Below, one piece after another: positions 8,175-16,476 of a stretch of DNA of 64,000 nucleotides (the stretch's first letter is position 1; every line of letters starts with the position of its first letter). The stretch is from Massilia sp. YIM B02769 (GTDB lineage: Bacteria > Pseudomonadota > Gammaproteobacteria > Burkholderiales > Burkholderiaceae_D). The DNA lies in assembly GCF_030411995.1 (NCBI RefSeq), contig NZ_JASNRC010000016.1:61212-125211 (forward strand), in the 5' to 3' direction. The notes beneath the pieces are model-generated. The model worked only from the letters and a program-made list of their open reading frames with translations, had not been told where the DNA came from and made no database searches. The translations under genes and the position numbers were made by a program.

Positions 8175-9644
8175 GTGAATCTGACACTGGGCCAGAAGCT
8201 GTTCCGCACCAAATCGGCCGAACGCGCACACGAGGACAGCCATGCCTACGGCGGCGCCGGCCTGAACCGCACGCTGGGCCTGTTCCCGCTGACCATGATC
8301 GGCGTCGGCGCGACCGTCGGCACCGGCATTTTCTTCACCATGGTGGAAGCGGTGCCGAAAGCCGGCCCGGCCGTCATCCTGTCGTTCCTGATCGCGGCGC
8401 TGACCGCCGGCCTGACCGCGCTGTGCTACGCCGAGCTGGCCGGGCGCGTGCCGGCCTCGGGCTCGTCCTACTCGTTCGCCTACGCCACCGTCGGCGAATT
8501 CGCCGCCTTCATCGTGGCGGCCTGCCTGCTATTGGAATACGGCCTGGCGGGGAGTGCGGTGGCGATCGGCTGGTCGGATTACCTGAATAATTTCCTGCAG
8601 AATGCCTTCGGCTGGGAGATCCCGGCCTCGCTGCGCTCCCCGATGTTCGTGTCCGACCACAGTAATTTGACGGTCCACTCCGGCAACTTCAATCTGCCGC
8701 CGGTGCTGCTGGTGATCATGTGCTGCATCCTGCTGGTGCGCGGCACCAAGGAATCGGCCACCACGAATGCCGTCATGGTCGTGATCAAGCTGGCGATCCT
8801 GGCCTTCTTCGCGGCGATCGCCTTCACCGGCTTCGACGCCAACAACTTCACGCCCTTCTTCAATACCGACGACAGCAAGGGCTTTGCCGGAATGGCCGGC
8901 GTGACGGCCGCCGCCGGCACCGTGTTCTTCTCCTTCATCGGCCTGGACACCATCGCCACCGCTGGCGAAGAAGTGAAGGACCCGCGCCGCAACGTGCCGA
9001 TCGGTATTTTGGCGGCCCTGATCATCGTTACCCTGTTCTACCTGCTGGTGGCCATGGCCGCGATGGGCGCCCAGCCGGCGCACCTGTTCGAAGGCCAGCA
9101 GGCCGGCCTGTCGGTGATCCTGCAGAACGTGACCGGCAAGGCCTGGCCGGCGCTGGTACTGTCGGCCGGCGCGGTGATTTCCGTGTTCTCGGTGACCCTG
9201 GTGACGATCTACGGCCAGACCCGCATCCTGTATGCCATCAGCCGCGACGGCCTGATCCCGAAGACCTTCCAGAAGGTGAATCCGCGCACCGGCGCGCCCG
9301 TGTCGAACACCCTGATCGTCTGCCTGGTGGTGGGCCTGGTGGCCGGCCTGGTCGATGCCACCTTCCTGTGGGACATGGTAAGCATGGGCACGCTGACCGC
9401 TTTCATCGTGGTCTCGATCGCGGTGCCGGTGATCCGCGCCAAGCAGGGGCCGGGCGCCGAGCACGGCTTCAAGGTGCCGTTCGGCCCGTACGTGATCCCG
9501 GGCCTGTCGGTGCTGGCCTGCCTGTACATCATGAAGGATTTGCCGGCCGCGACCTACCGCGTGTTCATCATCTGGATGGCGGCGGCGGTGGCGACCTATT
9601 TCCTGTACAGCGTGCGCCACAGCAGGCTGAACCGGAAAGCTTGA
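8175..9644 (+). CDS. APC-superfamily amino-acid permease
   Basis: The 489-residue integral membrane protein has about twelve hydrophobic segments and matches cationic-amino-acid-transporter-like members of the APC superfamily (YfnA/CAT type). The first helix carries the substrate/ion-site signature TMIGVGATVGTGIFF, and a conserved GLDTIATAGEEVKDPRRNVP loop follows helix 6. The GTG at 8175 is chosen because AAAGGA (8163-8168) precedes it at proper spacing; the frame is open to 8091 but passes through a promoter-like TATAAT. Specificity cannot be read from sequence; proton-coupled uptake of amino acids is the family expectation. It is monocistronic and ends in a strong terminator. Confidence 0.92.
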   Translation: MNLTLGQKLFRTKSAERAHEDSHAYGGAGLNRTLGLFPLTMIGVGATVGTGIFFTMVEAVPKAGPAVILSFLIAALTAGLTALCYAELAGRVPASGSSYSFAYATVGEFAAFIVAACLLLEYGLAGSAVAIGWSDYLNNFLQNAFGWEIPASLRSPMFVSDHSNLTVHSGNFNLPPVLLVIMCCILLVRGTKESATTNAVMVVIKLAILAFFAAIAFTGFDANNFTPFFNTDDSKGFAGMAGVTAAAGTVFFSFIGLDTIATAGEEVKDPRRNVPIGILAALIIVTLFYLLVAMAAMGAQPAHLFEGQQAGLSVILQNVTGKAWPALVLSAGAVISVFSVTLVTIYGQTRILYAISRDGLIPKTFQKVNPRTGAPVSNTLIVCLVVGLVAGLVDATFLWDMVSMGTLTAFIVVSIAVPVIRAKQGPGAEHGFKVPFGPYVIPGLSVLACLYIMKDLPAATYRVFIIWMAAAVATYFLYSVRHSRLNRKA

Positions 9645-9655
9645 CCGGATAAACA

Positions 9656-9684
9656 AAAACGCCGCGCTCGACGCGGCGTTTTTT
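9656..9684 (+). terminator. Rho-independent terminator after the permease gene
   Basis: A 9-bp stem AACGCCGCG/CGCGGCGTT with loop CTCGA is followed by a T tract and preceded by A residues, so it could work in both directions. Confidence 0.9.
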
Positions 9685-9808
9685 CTGCCCAAAGAAATGC
9701 CACAAATGATGGAGTTGTTGCAAATTAGTGATAATCTGCAACATTCCGCATGGCTGCCCTTACACATTGTTCGTCCGGCCCTGCTTGACGCATGATCACA
9801 GGACGACG

Positions 9809-12310
9809 ATGAGCGATACTGTTTTCCCTTCCGCAACCACGCGCAGTGCATCGGCCCTGCTGCCTTTCCAGCGCCACGCCCTGTTCGTGGCAGCTGCCAT
9901 TGCCGTCGCCACGCTGCTGCTGATGCCGACCGCGGCCGACAAGTGGCCCGCCATCCCGGCCTTCCTGCCGGCCTACCAGACCAGCATCATCGGCGCCTAC
10001 ACGGTGGCCGCCTATCTGCTCTACGGCTACTTCATGCAGACGCGCACCCATGCCGTGCTCTACCTGTGGGGCGGCTCGGTGTACACGGCGCTGATCCTGG
10101 CGGCCCAGTTCCTGTCGGTGCCGGGCGCCTTCATTCCCGGCGCGCGCCTGCTCGGCGGCGGGCAAACCACCAGCTGGCTGTGGTTCTACTGGCACCTGGG
10201 CGCGACCGGCATGCTGTTCTGCTACGCCTTGGCCGAGCTGCGCGCACCGGGCCGGCGCGTAACCGACACCCGCGCCGCCTTCCTGCGCGCCCTGGCCTGG
10301 ACCGGGGCCACCGTCGCCGTCACCCTGGCCTCGGTGACGCTGTTCGAGGCGCGGCTGCCGATCGTCGACATCGCCGGCGATTTCAACCGCATCACGCACA
10401 GCGGCTACGCACCCTTCATCCAGGCCGTGATCGTGGCGGCGCTGCTCATGATGTGGCGCGCCACGCGCTTCCGCACGCCGATCGCGGCCTGGATCGGCGT
10501 GGCCATGGTGGCGCTCGCCTTCGACAACCTGATCACGATGGCGGGCGGCACGCGCCTGTCGATTGGCTGGTACGTCGGGCGCCTGAACGCCTTGTTCGCG
10601 GCGCTGGTGATGCTCGGCCTCTACCTGAAGGAAATCAACCGCGTCTACCTGCGCGCCACCGAGCACGCGCGTTTGCTGGCCGAGGCCCATGCGCGCCTGG
10701 AGGGCGAACATGCCCGCTTGATGAGCATGTTCGAGCAGGCGCCGGGCTTTGTCGCGGTGCTCGGCGGCGACGATTGCCACCTGCAGATCGTGAACGCCGC
10801 CTTCCGCGACCTGGTGGGGCCGCGCGAACTAATCGGCAGGCCGATCCGCGAGGCGCTGCCGGAACTGGAAGGGCAGGGCTGGTTCGAGCTGGTGGAAAAC
10901 GTCTGCGGCTGCAGCAAGCCGCACGTGGAACACGGCATGAAGCTGCGGCTGCAACGCGGCGACGGGCCGCCCCACGAGGTGATCATCGACGTGCTGTTCC
11001 AGCCCAACCTGGGACCGGACGGCGAACTGGCCGGCGTCTTCATCCAGGGCCAGGACGTGACAGAGGAACACCTGGCGCGCCTCGAACTGGAGCGTTACCA
11101 GGACCACCTGGAAAGCCTGGTGCAGGAGCGCACGCGCTCGCTGGAGGAAACCCGGAACGCCCTGATGCACTCGCAGAAGATGGAAGCGATGGGCAAGCTG
11201 ACCGGCGGCGTGGCCCACGATTTTAACAACGTCCTGCACATCATCAACGGCAACCTCGACCTGATCAAGATGCTCGCCGCCGGCAACGCCAAGGTCGGCG
11301 AGCGCTGCCAGTCGGCGCAGACGGCGGTGCGGCGCGGCGCCAAGCTGTCCTCGCAATTGCTGGCCTTTGCGCGCAAGCAGCCGCTGCAGCCGAGCGCGCT
11401 CAAGCTGGAAGACGTGTTCGCGTCCATCGATTTGCTGCTCAAGCGCGCGGTGGGCGAGCGCATCGACATCCGCTTCGATAGCGCACCCGATGCCTGGAAC
11501 GTCGAGGTCGACCCGCAGCAGCTGGAAAACGTGATCCTGAACCTGGCCCTGAATGCCAGCGACGCCATGCCGGAAGGCGGCGCGCTGGCGATGACGGTGG
11601 CGAACGTTGCCGAGGGTCCCGACGATGGTGAGTTCGTGCGCCTGTCGTTCGCCGACACCGGCACCGGCATGAGCGACGAGGTCAAGGCGCGCGCCTTCGA
11701 GCCCTTCTTCTCGACCAAGGGCGTGGGCAAGGGCACCGGCCTGGGCCTGAGCATGGCCTACGGCTTCGTCAAGCAAAGCGGCGGCCACATCGACATCGAG
11801 AGCGCGCCGGGCGCCGGCACCACGGTCCACATCCTGCTGCCGCGCACCGGTGCGGCGGCCAGCATGCGCAAGGCCGAACGCGCGGCCGAGGTCAGCGGCG
11901 GCAGCGAGACCATCCTGGTGGTGGACGACGAACAGGACATCCGCGAGAACGTGACCCTGATGCTGACCGGGCTCGGCTACCGCGTGCTGGGCGCCGCCAG
12001 CGCCGACGCCGCCGCCCGCCTGCTCGAAAGCGAAGCGCACATCGACCTGCTGTTCACCGACGTGATCATGCCGGGCGCGATGAGCAGCCGCGAACTGGCC
12101 GAACGCGCCCGCGCGCGCCATCCCGGCATCCAGGTGCTGTTCACCTCGGGCTATACCGAGGACGCGGTGATCCGCAACGACCGCCTCGACGAAGGCGTGC
12201 ACCTGCTCAGCAAGCCGTATGCACGCGAGGAACTGGCGGCGGCATTGCGCCGCCTGCTGCAAAAAGCCGGGCAAGCACCCGACGTCGCCGAGGAAACGGC
12301 GCCGGCCTAA
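9809..12310 (+). CDS. Hybrid sensor histidine kinase with MASE4 membrane sensor
   Basis: The 833-residue protein has, in order, an N-terminal MASE4-like sensor with about eight membrane helices (about 20-285), a short coiled linker, a PAS domain (about 300-420), a second coiled linker, HisKA with phospho-acceptor His470 in GGVAHDFNN, an HATPase domain (GTGMSDEVK, KGTGLGLSM) and a C-terminal receiver with phospho-acceptor Asp751 in LLFTDVIMPG and Lys in LSKPY. The ATG at 9809 is used because AGGA precedes it; 27 codons of upstream open frame look non-coding. The kinase type (HDFNN) resembles those acting with attached receivers. No separate response regulator or phosphotransfer protein is adjacent, so the output is unknown. 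Confidence 0.92.
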   Translation: MSDTVFPSATTRSASALLPFQRHALFVAAAIAVATLLLMPTAADKWPAIPAFLPAYQTSIIGAYTVAAYLLYGYFMQTRTHAVLYLWGGSVYTALILAAQFLSVPGAFIPGARLLGGGQTTSWLWFYWHLGATGMLFCYALAELRAPGRRVTDTRAAFLRALAWTGATVAVTLASVTLFEARLPIVDIAGDFNRITHSGYAPFIQAVIVAALLMMWRATRFRTPIAAWIGVAMVALAFDNLITMAGGTRLSIGWYVGRLNALFAALVMLGLYLKEINRVYLRATEHARLLAEAHARLEGEHARLMSMFEQAPGFVAVLGGDDCHLQIVNAAFRDLVGPRELIGRPIREALPELEGQGWFELVENVCGCSKPHVEHGMKLRLQRGDGPPHEVIIDVLFQPNLGPDGELAGVFIQGQDVTEEHLARLELERYQDHLESLVQERTRSLEETRNALMHSQKMEAMGKLTGGVAHDFNNVLHIINGNLDLIKMLAAGNAKVGERCQSAQTAVRRGAKLSSQLLAFARKQPLQPSALKLEDVFASIDLLLKRAVGERIDIRFDSAPDAWNVEVDPQQLENVILNLALNASDAMPEGGALAMTVANVAEGPDDGEFVRLSFADTGTGMSDEVKARAFEPFFSTKGVGKGTGLGLSMAYGFVKQSGGHIDIESAPGAGTTVHILLPRTGAAASMRKAERAAEVSGGSETILVVDDEQDIRENVTLMLTGLGYRVLGAASADAAARLLESEAHIDLLFTDVIMPGAMSSRELAERARARHPGIQVLFTSGYTEDAVIRNDRLDEGVHLLSKPYAREELAAALRRLLQKAGQAPDVAEETAPA

Positions 12311-12323
12311 GGCCGGGCCTGGG

Positions 12324-13628
12324 CTAGCGCAAAGCCGCCCGGTGCTTGCCGAAGAAGGCGCCGGCCTGCCGCACTGCGTCGTCGTAGCCGGCGCGCCGCT
12401 GCCTGCGCAGCATCCAGGCGGCGAAGCCGGTGCCGCCCAGCCACAGGACACCGAGCGGCGTCGCGTTCATCAGCAGGCCCAGGCCGATCAAGCCCATCAA
12501 CAACAGCGCCATGCCGGCCAGCACGGGCAGCAGCTTGCTGCAGTTCTTCGGGTAGGCCGTCACGATGTTGCCGTTGGCCTTGGTGACGCTGCCGTCCTCG
12601 AGGTCGAACACGGCCGTCGCCACGCCGCGATCTTCCTTGTCCGGGCCGGCGAACAGCACCGCATAGGCGCGGCCTTGCACCAGGCTGTCGCGCGCGGGAA
12701 TGCTGGCCGTGAAGTGGCGGCCGCTGGCGGTCTCGAAGGTGGCCACGCGCCAGTAGGTGGTCGAGGTGCTGACATTGCCGTTGTAGCTCGATACCGAGGT
12801 ATGGCTCTTGCTCTCCGAATGCACCAGGCGGCCGATGTTCGGGAACATCTTCCACTTGCCGCCATAGGCTGAAAACCAGGCGATGGCGTCCCATTCGGCG
12901 CGGCGCTGGCGCTCGTCGGCATCGTTCTGCATGCCCTGGCTGGCTTGCACGGCGTTGGTTTCCCCGTATTTGGCGGCTTCGGCGATCAGGCCGGCGTAGT
13001 TGTCGCCATCGACCGGCGTGGCGCCCAGGCGGATCGCCTCGGCCTTCAGGTAGAGGGCGCGGCCCCAGTCCAGCGGCGCCACGCGGCGTGTCGCGCCCGA
13101 CATGAAGTGGCTGTAGCGCTGCAACACGTCATAGGCATTCTGGGCGTTTTGCGGGATGTGGCGGCCTTCGAGATACACCTCGGCCAGCAGCAGGGCGGCG
13201 TCGGTATTGATGCCGTTTTCCGCGCCTTCCGACAGCAGCTGCAGCGCCTCGAGCGGCTTGGCCGGCCCGCCTTCGCCGGCCAGCATCATGCGCGCCAGCA
13301 GGTTGGTGGCGCCCATGTCGCCCATGCCGTGCGCCAGGCGCGCGTTTTCCAGCGCGCTCGCGAAATCGTTCGATTCGCGCTGCAGGTGGGCCAGCCAGAA
13401 GCGGCTGAACGAGGAGCCCAGTTCGGCCGCCATCTTCGTGTACTTGAATTCCTTGATGCGGTCTGCGCGGATCGCCGGGGTGCCGTCGGCATAGGCGCCG
13501 ACCAGCAGTTCGGCCGCTTCGATATTGCCTTCCTCGGCCAGGGCGGCGGCTTCCTTTTCCGCGCGCGCGGCGTCGCCGGGGACGGTGCTGTTGAGTTGCT
13601 GCTTGAGATCGTCGAGGTCAATGATCAT
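12324..13628 (-). CDS. Sel1-like repeat membrane protein of unknown function
   Basis: The 434-residue product has an alpha-helical N-terminal region (about 1-250) with Sel1/TPR-like repeats, including AAELLVGAYADGT, NLLARMMLAGEGG and LLLAEVYLEGRHIPQ. A beta-rich middle part follows, then a hydrophobic hairpin (about 375-415) that probably forms two membrane helices before a basic tail. There is no signal peptide, so the Sel1 part should face the cytoplasm. Sel1 repeats usually scaffold protein complexes. It converges with the hybrid kinase gene with only 13 bases between the stops. I do not recognise a named family. Confidence 0.75.
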   Translation of the reverse strand: MIIDLDDLKQQLNSTVPGDAARAEKEAAALAEEGNIEAAELLVGAYADGTPAIRADRIKEFKYTKMAAELGSSFSRFWLAHLQRESNDFASALENARLAHGMGDMGATNLLARMMLAGEGGPAKPLEALQLLSEGAENGINTDAALLLAEVYLEGRHIPQNAQNAYDVLQRYSHFMSGATRRVAPLDWGRALYLKAEAIRLGATPVDGDNYAGLIAEAAKYGETNAVQASQGMQNDADERQRRAEWDAIAWFSAYGGKWKMFPNIGRLVHSESKSHTSVSSYNGNVSTSTTYWRVATFETASGRHFTASIPARDSLVQGRAYAVLFAGPDKEDRGVATAVFDLEDGSVTKANGNIVTAYPKNCSKLLPVLAGMALLLMGLIGLGLLMNATPLGVLWLGGTGFAAWMLRRQRRAGYDDAVRQAGAFFGKHRAALR

Positions 13629-13741
13629 GATGAACGGACTGGAAATGGAGTCGAATGGGGAGACGGATGAGCCGATCCATTCTAGGAGCCGCCATTCCCG
13701 GCGTGACCTGTAAGCCCTTACAGGATGCGCCGCCGCCGTGT

Positions 13742-14488
13742 TCAGGGAGCGATCAGGCCAAGCGCAAAGGCCCTGGCCACCGCCTGTGAGCGGGTGCGGG
13801 TGTCGAGCTTCTTCATGGCGTTATCGACATGGAAGATCACGGTGCGCTCGGCCAGCGCCAGGATGCGCGCGATTTCCCAGGACGTCTTGCCGGCGCCGAC
13901 CCAGGTGAGGACTTCCTTTTCGCGCGCCGTCAGCCGTACCGTGGTTGCCGGGGGCTGCGCCTGGGTGTCCAGGCGGCGCATGCTTTCGTGCAGGTAGCTC
14001 ATCAGCATGTGGCCCTGCGCGGCCTGCTGCTCGACCACGCGCAGGTCGCGCTGGCGCGTGCGTTCGCGCGTCAGGCTGAGCAGGCCAAGCACGCCGCCGC
14101 CGCCGATCACCGAGCAGGTCATGCCCGAGCCGATGCCGTGCTGGCGCGCTTCGTCGAAGAAGCCGGCGGTGCGCGCATCCTGGGGCCAGGCCTGGCGGTG
14201 CCAGACCGCCGGGAGCATCGAGCGGCTGCATTGCGCGATCAGGGGATCGACTTCGAGATAGCCGGCGGCGATGTAGTGGCTGGTCCAGGCCAGCGGGTAG
14301 TCCGAGAGGATGTTCCCGGCCGAGAAGTCGGTGGCGTCGAAGCGTTGCTGCGCATCGCGCACGCGTCCGGCCGGGCTGCCGCCGTAGACAAAGGATTCGA
14401 AACCGAGCCCGTGCACCGTGCGGCGCAGGTTGTCGAGCAATTGCTCTTTGGTCGTTGCCAGCAGCAGGGTCTCGAATTGGCGCAGCAT
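13742..14488 (-). CDS. LuxR-type quorum-sensing regulator (solo, no luxI seen)
   Basis: The 248-residue protein has an N-terminal autoinducer-binding domain (about 15-165) and a C-terminal LuxR helix-turn-helix (LTAREKEVLTWVGAGKTSWE, about 185-245). The residues that bind acyl-homoserine lactone in TraR are all present with the same spacing: Trp68, Tyr72, Asp81, Pro82 and Trp96, plus a Gly near 122. Ligand binding should thus be canonical. No LuxI-type synthase occurs in the 64 kb, so it is a solo here, though a synthase could lie elsewhere. No clear lux box is visible in its short AT-rich upstream region. Confidence 0.92.
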   Translation of the reverse strand: MLRQFETLLLATTKEQLLDNLRRTVHGLGFESFVYGGSPAGRVRDAQQRFDATDFSAGNILSDYPLAWTSHYIAAGYLEVDPLIAQCSRSMLPAVWHRQAWPQDARTAGFFDEARQHGIGSGMTCSVIGGGGVLGLLSLTRERTRQRDLRVVEQQAAQGHMLMSYLHESMRRLDTQAQPPATTVRLTAREKEVLTWVGAGKTSWEIARILALAERTVIFHVDNAMKKLDTRTRSQAVARAFALGLIAP

Positions 14489-14570
14489 CTCAGGATGGTG
14501 GCGGACAGGGGTTCGAATGCATAATAGTTTGATAATGTAATTTTACTTCAAGTAGATCAGTGCGGCACAG

Positions 14571-15665
14571 CTACTGTTCCTCGCGCACCAGGGGGCGCAC
14601 ATGGTTCAGCAGGCTGACCAGGGTCTTGCCCGGCTCTTCCCACGGCACCATGTGCGCCGAGCGCTCGAACCAGACCGCCCCTTTCGACGGCGCTTTTACC
14701 TGATCGAGCCAGGCGACGGTGGGTGCGGTCGGCGTGGTGTAGTCGTGGCGGCCGAGGAACATCACCACAGGAATCGGGAAGATCTTGACCTGCGAAAAAT
14801 CGACCTTCACGAATTCCGGCAGCAGGCGCCCGAGCGTGAACAGGCTGCCCTGGTCGATGGCTTTCACCTGGGCCGCGTCGTAGTCGGGCGAGAGCAGGGG
14901 GCCATTGAAGTAATACGTCGAGGTGCTGCGGAAGGCGCTCAGGCCGCCGTAGTGCTGGGGCCACTTGCGGGCGACGATGATGCGTTCGCGCGTGATGGGT
15001 TCCGTGCCAGGGTAGGGCGCGATCGAGGCCAGGTCTTTTAGCGCTTCGTCGTTCTTGTGCAGCTTCGCCTGCTCCACGGCGTACTCGTAGCTGATGCGCT
15101 CGTTTTCGCGGGTGCTGATCACCTGGCCGATGCCGACATAGGCGTGGAACAGGTCAGGCCGTTTCAGCGCCGCGCCCATGCCGACGACCGTGCCCCAGCT
15201 GTGGCCCATCAGGACCAGCTTGCGCTTGCCGTAGCGCTTGCGCACGTATTCGGCCACCTCGATGGCGTCGTCGACATAGCGTTCGATGCGGATCGTCGGC
15301 GCGACTTTCTCCGGGTCGCTTTCCAGCAAGGTCTTGCCGGCGCCGCGCTGGTCCCAGTGCACCACTGTGAAGTATTCCTCGATGGGGCGCTGGAATTCCC
15401 ACATCGTCGGCGTGATCGGCGCCGCCGGGCCGCCGTGCACGAACAGGATGATGGGGTTGCTCCGGTCCTGGCCGCGCACGTTCAGCCATTGGTCGATGCC
15501 GCCGATGCTGGTCTTGTACGATTCCTGGATGCCGCTCGGGGCGGCGATGCGTTGCAGGTCGTCGATGGCGGCGCGGGCGCGGGCAAGGTGTTTCGTGTCG
15601 CCGCTGTCCTGGGCCAGGGCGGGCAGGCCGAGCAAAGCAAGGCAGAAAAGCAGGACGTTCTTCAT
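14571..15665 (-). CDS. Exported alpha/beta hydrolase (proline iminopeptidase-like)
   Basis: The 364-residue protein begins with a Sec signal peptide (about 1-18, ending PALAQD). The alpha/beta-hydrolase fold shows the oxyanion motif FVHGGPA (about 76-81), the nucleophile Ser156 in GHSWGTVVG, and later GRHDYTTP (Asp) and RSAHMVPWEEP (His) completing the triad. HGGP plus DQRGAGKT resembles the proline iminopeptidase/S33 group, so peptidase or ester hydrolase activity in the periplasm is likely. The ATG at 15665 is chosen over an upstream in-frame start at 15800 because GGAGG lies just before it and the signal peptide begins there. Confidence 0.9.
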   Translation of the reverse strand: MKNVLLFCLALLGLPALAQDSGDTKHLARARAAIDDLQRIAAPSGIQESYKTSIGGIDQWLNVRGQDRSNPIILFVHGGPAAPITPTMWEFQRPIEEYFTVVHWDQRGAGKTLLESDPEKVAPTIRIERYVDDAIEVAEYVRKRYGKRKLVLMGHSWGTVVGMGAALKRPDLFHAYVGIGQVISTRENERISYEYAVEQAKLHKNDEALKDLASIAPYPGTEPITRERIIVARKWPQHYGGLSAFRSTSTYYFNGPLLSPDYDAAQVKAIDQGSLFTLGRLLPEFVKVDFSQVKIFPIPVVMFLGRHDYTTPTAPTVAWLDQVKAPSKGAVWFERSAHMVPWEEPGKTLVSLLNHVRPLVREEQ

Positions 15666-15852
15666 GGCGCCTCCGCAAAGAGCGAACAGTCGAGCGCACA
15701 GGATAAGCCGGTATTGGCCTCGGGTGGGCACGCTTGCGACGGGATGGCGGATCGCAGGGGTGAGCGGTCGTCGTGCTTTGCATCGCCTCAATGCGTGCAA
15801 TTACCCCTCCGTTAGATTGGGCAGCTTACCCGACTCGACCGCAGGAGACCGC

Positions 15853-16185
15853 ATGCTCAAACGTTATCTCATCTTGCTTGGCGCGCAGGCGACCGCCGGC
15901 GGCACGGTCAAGACCGCCACGTCCTTCATGTCGTATAACGGCTTGCCTTACGCGCTGGAGGGCGACCTGGTCGACTGTCCGGCCTGCGGGCAGCAGGGAA
16001 GCATCGAATGCGTGGCGCCACGCCTCGCTGCCCGTTACAACGGCAAGCAATATGCACTGGAACACGACTTGTGCGTATGCGGATGTAGTCCGCCGCCGCG
16101 CCTGATCGCGAACCAGCAGCACAACTGCCAGGTGCTCGACGACACTGGTTCGAGCGGCAATTCGCTGGACGCAATGCAAACCTGA
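15853..16185 (+). CDS. PAAR-domain protein (type VI secretion spike tip), orphan
   Basis: This small 110-residue protein matches the PAAR family from proteobacterial T6SS loci. It has the pattern LILLGAQATAGGTV, a cysteine pair in CPACGQQG, and the C-terminal metal-binding CVCGCSPPP. PAAR proteins cap the VgrG spike and carry or recruit effectors. The ATG at 15853 follows GCAGGAG. There is no VgrG, Hcp or other T6SS gene in the window, so this is an orphan PAAR. The reading frame downstream appears to be a decayed partner gene. Confidence 0.88.
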   Translation: MLKRYLILLGAQATAGGTVKTATSFMSYNGLPYALEGDLVDCPACGQQGSIECVAPRLAARYNGKQYALEHDLCVCGCSPPPRLIANQQHNCQVLDDTGSSGNSLDAMQT

Positions 16186-16186
16186 C

Positions 16187-16392
16187 GGCAAATTCACGAG
16201 CTGGTCCCCACGCCTTACCACGTTCCATTTGTGGAAAGAAAGCGACCGTATGGCGTTCGTTCTCCGTACAGCTGAACAGTTCGAACGACTATTGAAGAGC
16301 GGCGAACGGTTTGCCATAGAACTGATTGCGATGATGACGACGACGCACGGTTCCTGATCGATGTCGGCCTGGGGAAGGAGGTAGGAAACTGA
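16187..16392 (+). pseudogene. Possible frameshifted remnant downstream of PAAR
   Basis: Directly after the PAAR stop, one frame (16187-16329) reads as plausible protein, including LWKESDRMAFVLRTAEQFE and LLKSGERFAIELI. It then stops at 16357, while the frame one base over continues from 16330 as DDDDDARFLIDVGLGKEVGN to a stop at 16392. Joining them would give about 68 residues. No start codon precedes the first part apart from the internal ATG at 16250, which alone gives 35 residues. This looks like a PAAR extension or an effector/adaptor/immunity gene broken by indels, but the call rests only on composition. It could equally be non-coding. Confidence 0.3.
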
Positions 16393-16420
16393 GAGAAGGC
16401 GATTGTCGTCGTCATGCCCA

Positions 16421-16455
16421 TGAAAAAAGCCACGCGCCTTCCGGCAGCGTGGCTT
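16421..16455 (-). terminator. Rho-independent terminator after the S46 peptidase gene
   Basis: The stem AAGCCACGC/GCGTGGCTT flanks an 11-base loop. On the minus strand it ends in a run of T residues, 22 bases past the peptidase stop. Confidence 0.85.
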
Positions 16456-16476
16456 CGTTTTACTGAACGCCCAAGA

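Noticed and set aside
14489..14570. A lux box near the LuxR solo
   Set aside because: The region is AT-rich, but no dyad like ACCTGT-N8-ACAGGT is present.
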